Shown here in pieces: positions 37,801 through 49,800 of a stretch of 64,000 nt of DNA. Made by a program: the position numbers and the translations under genes. Origin of the DNA: Ixodes scapularis (Eukaryota > Arthropoda > Arachnida > Ixodida > Ixodidae); assembly GCF_016920785.2 (NCBI RefSeq), contig NW_024609879.1, positions 16,932,078-16,996,077 of the forward strand, read 5' to 3'. Under the pieces are notes generated by a model. It was not told the DNA's origin. It saw only the letters and a list, made by a program, of their open reading frames with translations, and searched no databases. Numbering within the stretch: the stretch's first letter is position 1; every line of letters starts with the position of its first letter.

Positions 37801-40800
37801 ACAAACAAATGATGCCTTAGAAAAGGGGAGGGAAATAGTAATGGCTACAAGTAGTTTTATTGCTTTCCAAAATTAACCAGATTTCTCTTCTAATTGCTTT
37901 CTAGTAGAGTAATAAAATGATTGCAAAATTACTCAAAAGAGTAATTGATTACAAGTAATTTGATTTCCTGTAATGAGTACTGTACAAAGTTAGTACTTTG
38001 ATCAGTTAGTTTAGGGTCGTCAAACTTTTGACGGAAGGGGGGAGAGGGTGATGTAGGCGATGCTCCCATTGGTCTGAAGCGCTGACGTCAGCATGCATCA
38101 ACCTCCCCCTCTCTTTCCGGCTCTGACAAACTGACAGACACTGCCAGTTTTTCGTCCAAATGAGCACTTTTATTTCTGTCAGTCACTCACACAGCTGGCG
38201 GGGAGCCAGAGAGGAGGAGGCGCCATGCAACACCTCCTAAATAACAAAGCCGTAGAGCTGAATGAGATGATATAAAGGGGCCCTGCAAGGACTTTTTTTT
38301 ACTGGTTTTAATTTGCACCGAACGTGAGCGCACTGAACGTAGTAACTTAATGAAACTTCTTTTCTCGAATTTCGCTTCATTTTAAAAGCTATAGGCAAAT
38401 TAAAATTACAAAAACGAGCAAAAAATAACCTCCTTCATGACGTCTTTGGCCGCTCGAGTGGTCGGGAATTAGAGGAGGGGTAGTGAGCTCAGCGAGCGCT
38501 CACTCCGTGTCGATGGGTGGAGAGGGCGCCACTAAAGCATGTTCTAAATAGGCTGTATGAAGTGGGCAGCCAGGGCGGCTCGCATTGCATTTGCTGCGCG
38601 ATTAAAGACTAATTCGACATGACACTTCATTGGCCACAAACGACAGCAAACACGGGGTAAAGATCAGTTCAAAACGGGAGCCACCTCGCGCTGCCATACC
38701 GCCAAATGGTGAACAGCAAGCCAAACCTGCGCCGAAGACCTTCGGAACGCTCGGAAGCGGTCGTGTCCTCGAGTCCGTAAACGACCGCAGCGCCGCCGCG
38801 TCCATTTGGGACCTTTCTACGTTCGCTGCTCGTCTGTGCTTGATCCCACTAGCCCTTTCTAGTATGCGCCGCCTTTTTTACTGCTTGGCGGTGGGTATGT
38901 CGACGGGTCATTTCTTGTTTCCGTACTTTATAAACTGCATTTGTTCGTTTTTCTGATCTAAAATACTGAACAAAAACTACTTCTATAAATAATTCAAACG
39001 ATTCACGGCACTTATATTTTGTATTTAGACTAAAAAGAAGCTTTTAGTGGATCTGACCTATAGTAAGCCTAGGGCCAGAGACCTCACATTTCGCGCGCTT
39101 TCGGCAACGCAGGTTGCCCCCGTAGAAGGAGAAAGTTTCCGCGTCGTCCGGTTAAAATATGACGCACTGATATTTAGTTACTCTCTCCGTGCCCGCTGAC
39201 TTGCCCGAACCACAAGAGACATGGAAACCGCAAAAAAGGTAGAGGCTTAAATATGATTGCGGGGCCCCTTTAATCAGAGGAGGCCTACCCTGGACAGAAA
39301 TTTGAAACAAGTGCTGTGTCAGCGCTCTGCTTCGAGTTAAGTATGAGCCAAACGTTGACGCAATCGTTTTTCCAATCTGTGCCCCAGCGTTGCACTTCCC
39401 TGGTGATGCCATCTCATTCAGCACTACGGCTTTGTTATCTAGGAGGTGTTGCACCGCAGCACGGTGGAATACAGGTGTGCTCAGTTGCCGCTCTGCCATC
39501 GCCAGTTGTTCTTCGCTCTGGGTTTCCGTAGTAGCGGTGTGTGGGCTGTGATGTCTGTGTGGAGTTAAAGCAATGGATGCGGTGCACTCGACGAGTGATA
39601 TGGATGCAGTTCGTTCCACGAGTGATATGGATGACCGTATCCATGGGCGTCGACATACTCTGACAGGCAGAGTACAGAAAAGGGGCGAAAAAAATTACAT
39701 GAAGGTGCATTGGTGGATTTTTAGGGAATCTGTTAGCATGACCTTTGGGAAATGCCAAACATGTCCTCCTTTGGGAAATGCTAACACTGGCCCTGTAACA
39801 AGGTCAAAAAGAGGCAGTCAAAAAATAAAGAAAGGAAGAGAAAGCCAAAAGAGAAAAGTTACAGGGTCAGCATTAGCGTTTCCCAAAGGGGGACATGTGT
39901 GGCGTTTCTAAGGGTCATGCTAACGCATTCCCTATATGCTTTGCCTTTGAGAGACATAAATCTCTTACTGAAGTCTGTTGAACAGGAAGCTCTCAGAACT
40001 TTTAGAACTTTATGTGTGCCAGTTAGGTGGCATGTGATTTCATTCTTTTTATAACATGAGCGCTCCTTTAAGGAGGCCAATGACAAGCAGATGACGACTA
40101 TGCAGTGCACACACGCGCGCTTCAGAAGGAGAGGGGCACAACGCCATACCAATCCTGAGAAGGATCATACCCCGTATTCTGCGCTGTCTCCTGCAAAAAC
40201 CATGGTTGCTTCCCGCAATACTTGGATAAAAGCGGGAGACCATTGCAGTACTCTGCTCTGCAAGCGGAGCACATGCTACATAGCTCTAGTTCAATGGCCC
40301 TCCAACTTTTGGCTGTCACGGACCCCCTGACCCACTTAAAAACCATTCGGGAACCCCAATGCATTCTGCATCAGAAGTCTTGAGCAATGTTTTTTGAGTA
40401 TTCTTTTTACTTTGCACGGATCCCCCAAAATCTTCTCGAGGACCTGGGAGTCCGCGGACCGCAGTTTGAGAATTGTTGCCCTTGTTGCTTGCAGTGAGAG
40501 TCTGTACGAAAAAGGCGGACATGTTCGGACCGCTCATTTTCTGTAGTTGACGGATGTGGCTCGTGGCGTTGCAGAGCTCCAAGAGGACTCTGCGCTCAAA
40601 CGACATCCTGCTCCCAAACACCGGTGGCCTCCTGGACACAGAGCTGGACCTGTCGTTTTCTTTACAGGTGAGAGCCGGGAGACAGAAGCCCTCGAGGTTT
40701 CCGCGTTGCAAGTTTTAAAGCGTAATATACGAGTCTCCAGCATTAACCTTTTGACGGTCGCCGCCGTACATGTACGGAAGCAATTACACATTTGAAAGTG

Positions 40801-43800
40801 CCCACCTCAAAGCGAAACCACGCATACCGCGGGAAGAGTTGCTATTTGTTATGTCTTTGGTGAGCTATAAACATTATATTAGTACAGTGTTTTGCTTTGC
40901 TGGGGATATATTTTGTTTTAAAATTAGACCCATGTCGGCTGCTCCGGTGGTAGTGGCAACTAAAGCGCCAACTTCTCCGATTCAGACTTTTCACGCATCT
41001 CAAAAGCGAATTCAGAGGGTGGAGAAGCTCTCTGAAGTACCTCGAATTAAGAATCTGAAAGTGCCGAGATGTTGCGAGATCGGATGCGCCAAAATGAAAT
41101 CGAATAGAGGAAAGGTGGCCACTTTCGCCGTCAATATTCCCATTTGATGCTTCTAAGCTTGAACAGTTTGCAAGCACTATAAGTGCTCCTGCCAGATAAC
41201 TAAGAAAAAGCCTGCACATTTCCCTTTTCTTTATTCGATTCCTTTGCAAACAAAACCCCGACTGCTGGGGGACATCTTTTGGGAAAAGAACCTAGACCGT
41301 CGAAAGGTTAACCAGGCCGTGCCACTTCATATACCTTGCATGCTAATGCCGTCTCTTGCCATTGTTTTGAACTAGTGGTGCAGTTTGGAAATTCATGCAT
41401 TTAGGCAGTGTGTAGGCCTCAGAAGTGTATCAAGGTTTTCCAGAAATTGTACTTCCAATTAAGACTGAAAGTTGCAGGAATCTGACAAGGTGAACACTGA
41501 GTGTAAACACTGAGCAGGAAGGTGAGGAAACTCCAACCACAGTCAGTCGATTGCTTTTGTATGTTGCTGCATTACCCCTTCGTCAAAAGAACGCCTATGA
41601 CATGGTAGCATTTTGAGTTGCAAGATTTGCTGCAGAATTGTGAAAGATGTAAAATAAAACCGGGAAAAAATAATATTTGCCGGAGGGAGTTTCGAACCCA
41701 GAAAATTCTAAGCTAGAACAAAATGTAAGAAAACACATATATCTCTTGTCTATGGAATGTGCATAATTTTCTGGAAACTTCCAGTTGCATATAACGATCT
41801 CGTATCCCTCAATTACTGAGGTGTTTCAACCATATTTGTTTTTAGTACGACTCCCAGCTCCGACTTCACGTGGCCCTCCTAAAGTGCACGAGCACAGTTT
41901 ATATCGCTCGTATTCCAAACCTCTTTGAGCTTTCTCTGCACGGGGAATTGCACACTTGTGCAATCAAAGCTAGGACAGATGCTACCCCACCGGTTATAAA
42001 TGTGTCTGCATTGCACTGCCACCAGTCTCATGAAACTTCAGTGCTGGAGGCCCATTACACGTGCTGTCGGAAAAAGGTCGGCTGGCTGATGAAGCAGCAA
42101 ACTGTACTGTTAACCCTTTTTGTCTTCACTGCTTCAATTTTTTCATAAATTGAGCAGAAGGATCGACCATTAAATTTAGCGAAATCTAGAGGCTGGAATT
42201 AGTGTCTCTAGGCCAGTTGTTCTCAAGCATGGATGTTGTCGGGGGCTCTTGGGGACCTGCCGAAGTGATGGGGGACCCCATGCCAGCGAGTGAAGTGGAA
42301 GGGGGGGGGGGGGGGGGGGGGGGTTATAAAATAAGACAACTAATTGCAGTGTGAAAAGGGCATCCTTTATTTACTGTTACAAACAGGAGAAGTGAGAAGC
42401 ATCAAGTAAAAGGGTAGATGTATGGATAGATGGTAATGGCTGATCCTGTTATGACAGGCAGCGACCGGTCTGTGCTATTTAGCCAGGGTCAACAAAGAAG
42501 CAATTTTTATTCAAGAAAATGGGGGGGAGGGTTGAAGGTTAAGAGTTGAGGCAAGGGCTTTGCAGACCTCGGCATGTCCGTGGAACCCCATTTGAGAACT
42601 ACTGCTCTAGGCAATAGAATTAGTTGTGCTCCAAAGTTCTAAAACTTTCCAATTAGTGGAAATTTTGAATATGAGGGGCTCGCAAACATGAAGAATCGGC
42701 CGTGTATAGTTTTTTTTTAACAACCTTTTGTGATGCTATTGACTTAGGAGCTAGCCCTAAAATGCATTCAGCGTTGAAATAGGATAATAACATAAAGAGT
42801 GAATTGACGTCTGGGAGACATTTGACTTTGGAAGTTTCAAAGCGTAAAAATGTGCAGTGTTCGCCCCAAAAATTCTGAACACGCGAACTGTGTCTTATCT
42901 TGTGGGAGTGCTACAGCCAAATTGGCTGCTCTGCAACATAGCATGCGAGGGAGCAGTTCAAGCAGGGAAGGTTGCCCGCTCAAGGCCATATTTGCCATAT
43001 TGTCTGATCTTGTTGGACTGGCAGTCTACCCTTGTCACCACATAGGTATATACAGTTGGCAACAGGTGAAGAGCTTAGGGTAAGCTCCTTCTACCCCTTT
43101 CCACTTCAGGAGAGCAATTGCTGGAAAGGAGGGCGCCCCCCCTCTAGTATTCGCTGTGCCAAAATAGAAAGAAGTGAGAGGAGCTCCCCCCGAACCCATA
43201 ACCTGTCGCCGACTAAAGGTGATAGCCAAAATGCTTGGTTATTGCATGCGTCGTTAGTTCTGTGGTGATCTTTCAGCTAAATGTTTTGGTATCTGTGCAG
43301 CTATGGAAAGAAATATTGAGTTCCTATTGGATGTCTAATAACAGGCAGTTTCGGTAGACTCCTGCACACCATTGACTTAGGGGAGACGATAGGCATAGAC
43401 CACTCGTTCAGCCTTGACTGAGTGACCCCCCCCACCCCCCCCCCCCCCCCCCACCCCCCGCTTGTGCACAATAAGAGCTGCTGCTTTCATTGAGCAATAT
43501 GTCACGGAGCCACCGCTTTGGCAGCTGCCAGGATAGTGCTCCAATTAGGTAAGATGCACCCTGTGGGTTCTTGACAAGTTTGGTGACCAATGTACTTATC
43601 GTTCATGGAAGCATTGAAAAGGTGTCATACTTGGGCCTGTCAATCCTTGCTCATCTGTAATGATTAGCTTTTGGGACTTGATGATGTTGGGTGGAGCAGG
43701 GAGTTGCAAGTGCTCGATTTGTGGACCAATTCGAGGAATGCAGTCCAAATGGCCTTGGCTGGGTAATTTCTTGACACACTCGATCACTTCTTTGAGAGTA

Positions 43801-46800
43801 GCAGTCTCTTTGCTATGGCAACATATGAAGCTCTGTTCAGTTACGTGACCACATCTATGTTATGGCTTTTTAGCAATTAATTACTGCTAATATAATGCAC
43901 TCTTTAAATACTTGTTATATGACTTTCTTTAGAAAAGTGAAGTGTAATGCATCTAACGAGGCAAATTATTTCGTTGCTGCTTTCCATGTTCAGAGTTCTT
44001 GAAGGCATCTCTATGTGGCTGTTTTAAGTGACCGAATCCAAAATGATTCCAGCAATTATTCCGTTCACTTTGAGTTTGAGTGCAAATGCAACAGATACAA
44101 ATATAAATGGGTGGGTCTACCTACGTGACACATCCCGGCTTCATTTTCTGAAACGACCTGCTTTCTGTTTTAAAGCTGTTCATTCCAAAGAAACACGTGT
44201 CCACTGTAAGCTTTCCCTAGTTGACTAACCGTTTCATTCGCAGTGGCAACACTGCCACACTTGGTGCCCATCCCACCACCAACGCGTTCACCTTGCTGCA
44301 TGCTTTGCAACGCAGTACCCTCACTTCCTGAAGGGAGCCGGCGGGAGCAACAAGTTGCACGTGACGCTGCAGCGCAGGAAGCGGTACAAGAACCGTGCAA
44401 TGCTGGGCTACAAGACCATAGCCACAGGCGTCATCAACATGTCGGAGGTGAGGACCGTGTCGTGGTAGCCAAACCTCTTGTGCTGACACGTCCTGCTAAG
44501 GGAAAGGAGCAAGCCGGCGGCGGTGCCACAGTTGCCTATTGTTTGTAAAGAGTCTAAGTTGTAGAGAGGGTCCAGCTCACGCAATGGGGAGCGTGTGCAG
44601 TTTAATGGCAGACGCCTCTGTCGGAGATTGGTTGCAAGTGCTCACGCGCTGCGTCATTGCGTGGCTAGGCGGAAAGCGGGCAGAAAGACGGAGGCTCTTG
44701 CGGACGAGCAATGCAGTTGTCACCTCTAGCTCGTTTTGCAGACGCGGCCCATAAATTACTAGACCCCAATCGAGCAGGTGGAAATTCTGTGCAATACAGG
44801 CTCTCTAATTGTTTGCTGCCACCTAGCGGTTGTCGCTGCCTACTCATCAAGAAGCAACTGTGACCTAGTGTGCCCGTCGTTATTACGACGGGATTTAAGG
44901 TTCTTACAAATTCTGCGCGTTCTCTCCGTAGCGCAGGACTTGAGTGAACGTAATCCGAGTGCAGTGGCTAAAAAGGACCCATTGATGAAAATCATCTGTT
45001 TGCCGCTAAGGTTGCCTTGGTCGGGGCTTGAGTTATGTCTGCTCTTTTCCTATGGTGCATGCATGCACGGACGGACGGGCAAATTTTTAGAAGCAGTTCT
45101 GCCGTGGAGCATTCCCCACTTGAACAATGTTGATTCCGAGAGCTGGTTTATGGATTTGTGTTTAACCATGATTGACAGTGCTGAGGCTCGTTGCGTTCCA
45201 CTACGATGCGTTGCGTAGAGTTCAAATGAGGTGGCGCCACTGTACACATGGTGCCTTGATGCCTCTATTGCCAAACTATACTCCGTTTCACGATAACTTG
45301 GCGAACTGTCAAGGCTAGGGCCCCACAACCCAATCAGAGCTTCGGAGCGACGCATGTGACCCAATGTCACGGGAGCATTGGTGTCATCATGCCGAATTCG
45401 AGGCGCGAGGCCTGGAGGAATCGGCTATCGTCTGCTAGCCAAGAGTCGTCTGCTCCGAAACAAACTTCGGATGAACATCCACCACAGCAACGTATCTGTC
45501 TGATAGAATAGCAAGCACTTCGGGAAAAGTTCATGAGACAACCATACGCTCAATTTAGCCGCAAATTTGTGACGGTGCTTATGCCAGGGCGTAATGTGAT
45601 GTTTTGAGCGGAAACGGCCGATTACACGGCTGCGAGCGCCGGCAATTGCCAAAGGGCACGGCGCTGCAAGGTGAAAATATCGAGCGGATACGGATGTGGC
45701 ATCACTTTTTTTAGTTAAAATATATTTAAAACTCATAAATTTGTGCTTATTTATTCTTAATTCTTCATATCTTCTCGTTATAGATGGAATCGCACGAGTT
45801 CAATTGCCGTTAAGAAAAAAAGAAGCCTAGTACTACTTTTTCTTACAGAGGGCTTGGTTGCTGTGGCGGTAACGAGGCCCTGGTGGCCTCGGCTATGGAG
45901 CGTTATCACGCGCCTCGCTCCGGCGCCCTTATTGGGTCGCGAAGCCGGCTGTCCTAAGTGATTGTGATGCAGTCGGTCGCAGTGACACACAAAAAGGCGA
46001 ACCAGCCCTGAGTGCGTCTCGCATGCCCAGGTGCTCCAGCGCCCCGTGGGGCGCGAGTTGGAGCTGCTGGGGGAGGAGAAGGAGCGCCCGGAGCCCGTGG
46101 CCCGCATCCAGGTGGAAGCCCTGAGCACCCACCCGGTCCAGGAGGAGCCCTGCGACGCCAGGCACAAGGCGCAGGGTCAGGGCCCAGGTGGGGACGTCTG
46201 GAAACAACTCGAGGCCGGCTTATACGGCACCGCTAGCTTATGCTGCATTAAGGCTGAACCGCATGTAAGCGATTTAGTGAGTGACGAGACAAGCAATGGG
46301 GGGGGGACGACAGCGACGAGAGTCAACGACGAGCGACGAGGATTGCTCACTGCTGCTTTTCGTGACGCTCGGTTTTTGGATTTCTAGAAAATGTCTCTCA
46401 TTGCCTTGGTCGCTTGCTCCCGTCGCTTTCATGCAGCTTGCTTCGTAGTGCGACGGACCGAGCGACAGCAAAGTGGATCGCCGTCGCTTGTCTCGTCGCT
46501 CGCCAAATCGCTTACATGCGGCTTATACTTTATGCTACGAAAACCTCCGTCTGCTTATGCCCCAAGTCACGGGACATCTGTGGTTCAAAAACAAACCGTG
46601 GCAATCAGTTCAAAAAATAGTCTTGCATGCGACATTCGAGGTACAGACGTTCCAGTGACTTATGGCGTAACGCAAGAAAAACTAAACAAATGCTCCTTTG
46701 TGTGTGAGCCTTTAGACTGTGGGATATTTGCTACCAACACAGGTACCGATAGAGTACCAAAAGGTTGTCTCAACAGCGGCGGCGATCTCAAAGGAGCCGT

Positions 46801-49800
46801 TCAACCTAGTAGCGCAGTCCCCACATCTCCGCGGCAATATAGACGACGTTTAGGGCTACATTACCGCGGGTCAGTTCGATTAATTATACCTCCGTCGGTG
46901 CCAATGATCGTCTACCTTGTCTCACTCTCTCGAATATAGCGGAAGAGAAGACACACGTACCAAAGTAAGGACAGAGTCCAAGAGCATTTATTAGAACACT
47001 CCTAAAATGAACTACAATGTCCCCATCCAAAATGCCCCCCGCGCCGGCAAGGTAAGAAAAGGTCCTCACCTGGCCAGACGCGGGTTTCCGGAGAGCCAAA
47101 ACCGGGAAAGCGTCGGAGAAGTCGCCGACACACGTCCGATCTCTTTCGCGGTCACCCGGACGAGTCCCTTTCCCGAAAGCGGGAAAACAAGAGGCGAAAC
47201 CTCCTCGCCTGTCAGCAGTGATACGCATCCGAGCGGGGGAATGGAAATCGGTTCCCCCGGGAGAGAGTGAGAGGAGAGCCCCCCAAGCCAGGCGGCCCTC
47301 CACCTCGCGAACAGGTCGGAGCTCACGGTGAAGGCAGCCGAGCTTTCCGACCCGCAGCCATTATCGCAGCCATCGGGGAAGGGAGACCAGAAGAATCCCC
47401 ACAAGACGGAGGAGAAACATGGGAGTTTATTCGTTTCAGTTATCCTTATTCCTCTTTTTAAAACTTTTATTTAGAGGATATGACACCCTATATGTGGAAC
47501 AAAAGCTAAAATTAGCTTGCAGGAAAAAAAAAAAAAAAAAGTTAAGGAAAAGCATAAAGAAAAAAAAAAGGCTTGAGGTACACTTAAGCATTTCTTATGA
47601 ATTGTGAATGCGAAAGCATGTAAGCCACTCATCCGCTCCCTTATTTCGTCTGCTGCATACTTTTCGTCACCGGTTAGCGCACGCACTCTCCTGGGCACGC
47701 TGACCTTGGACGCTCTGTGTTAACAGCGCACTGACGGACACGCAGTGCAATGGGGTGAGTGGTCATTGAAACTGATGTACAGCGGCCAATGGGAGCCCCG
47801 TCGACGCGCATCAGCCAATGGGACTGAAGCCGAAATCTATCAGTTTTACACCACTTCTTTGAGGTCAGGGAATTTAGGTGCTTTTGGCTAGTTTTTTGCT
47901 TGGTTTAATAGCTGGGAGCTGGCTTCACTTGGAGAAAGGACTTAAGGTGCCGTTTGGCGTGGCCCGCTTTATGAGACAGTTAATGCTTTTGCATTAAAAT
48001 ATATAGGCATTCAGCAATACACAGGGAACGAAATTGGTCTGCACAAAGTTGCTTGATACATGTGAAAGCAGTGTGATCAAAAGAGATGAGGTATTTGGAC
48101 TTGCACAATTTCTAACTGAGCGGAATTATGAACACTCAAAATAAATAAAAAAAACTACTCTGCTAAGCCGCGAGATGTTGAAGACCTTGATTGAAGTTCG
48201 TGGCAGTAAAAAGTTTTAAGAGGCATGTAGTTCCATTCACTATTAGTGTGAGGAAAGAGGCTATATTTATGCGAGCAAAGATGCAAGTTACAGAAAATTT
48301 ATGTCTAATCTGCAATTGTTCTTGATGCTAAGGGAGAAGAACACTGCACGAATAAGCCTGTTCACATACTCAGTGCAGCCTCGAGATAGCGCAAGGACAA
48401 TGCTGCAACAGGACTAGCGTCAGTTTTTTCTCGGCTTTCAGTTAGTGCTGCATTGGATGTGTAAATAGGAGAAGACAAGTTCACATGCAGCGAAGTGCTG
48501 TTACTATGTCAATATTGTCGGCAGAACAGCAGGATTGAGCTCTAGGGCGAGACGTATTGTGGCTCGTTACACGGAGCCCCTTGTGTACATGCGTGGCCTT
48601 CTGGAACAATTGGCGTACAAGGTACGGCACGTACAACATTCGGACCTCAAATAAGTAACAGGGTTCTCGAATTCACCAGAACGCGACACTTTCAGAAATA
48701 ACAAAAAGGTGCATCCGCTCCCAGGCATCGAACCTCGGTCCTTTGCATGGGAGCCAAGCACGATCGCCACTCGGCCACGGGCGTGCTTGCAACGTCGATC
48801 AACGCACAATGTCTGGTTCATGCCATTGCGTAGGTTGTGTTTATAGCGACTTATAGGCAGTACGCCGTTACGACAGTCATGCCAGAACCACTGGGACATC
48901 TGTATGCCCTACACAACACGAGAAGCTATGGTAGGCGCACCTGAATCATTCAACCTTTATGAGTCGGTTGCCTCTTTCACTCGGTCGTTGCTGCTGTTTT
49001 CATTGCTGTGGTCACAACCGACAAATCTTCTCTTCCTTTTGAAACTTCGGTAGTCATCGCGCCGAGCGCCAACTATGTGCAATGGCGGAAGCCACGAGAG
49101 ACGGGCAGAAGTCCCAAAAAGACCTGTTCCAGCCAGTTCGGCGTTTTCCCGCTAGGTGCCGTTCGTTTTGCTGGAGTTGCAAATAGTGCTAAGTTAATGC
49201 AGTGTCTATGTGTTGAGTTAGCGTTGTCCTGCATGTTTAATCGGGCCTTTAGACTTGACTGGTTCGGCAGTGCTTGCGGGTGTGTGGCGTCGGTGCTTTT
49301 CGCATTGTACTTGGACATGGCATTGAAGAGCATCAAACTTTACCGTTTAATTGTAATCCCCAAACGACCACTTTTTACCAGTGTCGTGCCATGTACACTG
49401 CGCGGCACCATTAAAGCTAACACGACGCCTGTGCTTTGTCTTGCCTTTTACTCGGATGGAAAATTTACAAGCGCCAAACTTTACTACAGAGGTTACTCCC
49501 CTGAATGAGGGCATTCTGCAATTTTAATAGATTTTGTGGCAACCTTTTGGTTTCAACAGAAAAGAAGAAAAAGCAGCGGCCGCCTGTTCATGTGCAGTAT
49601 CTCACTCTCTGCCTGTTCTTTGAAGTCCTTGAGTGTGTTTGTAGCAAGTGGCTGAATGCGCAATGGCACACTGTGCTTGAAAAAAAATTATGTCTATACT
49701 TTGCATAAAGTCAATTGAAGCAGAATGTATCACGCATTTGTGTTCATTTGTTTTAAGGTGCCTAAATCTGTTTGGCTCCTGGGGTTTGCCTATTGAGGGT

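Noticed and set aside
40770..41249. Overlapping + and minus frames of 125 and 135 codons in PACS intron 3
   Set aside because: Both strands open over the same bases, no domain, no splice context.
46391..46939. 182-codon + frame in PACS intron 5
   Set aside because: It crosses the inverted-repeat MITE at 46235-46536, has no domain, and no splice-site evidence links it to PACS.
46975..47410. Possible solo LTR on the minus strand
   Set aside because: A polyadenylation-like motif is present but no TG...CA ends or target duplication could be defined.
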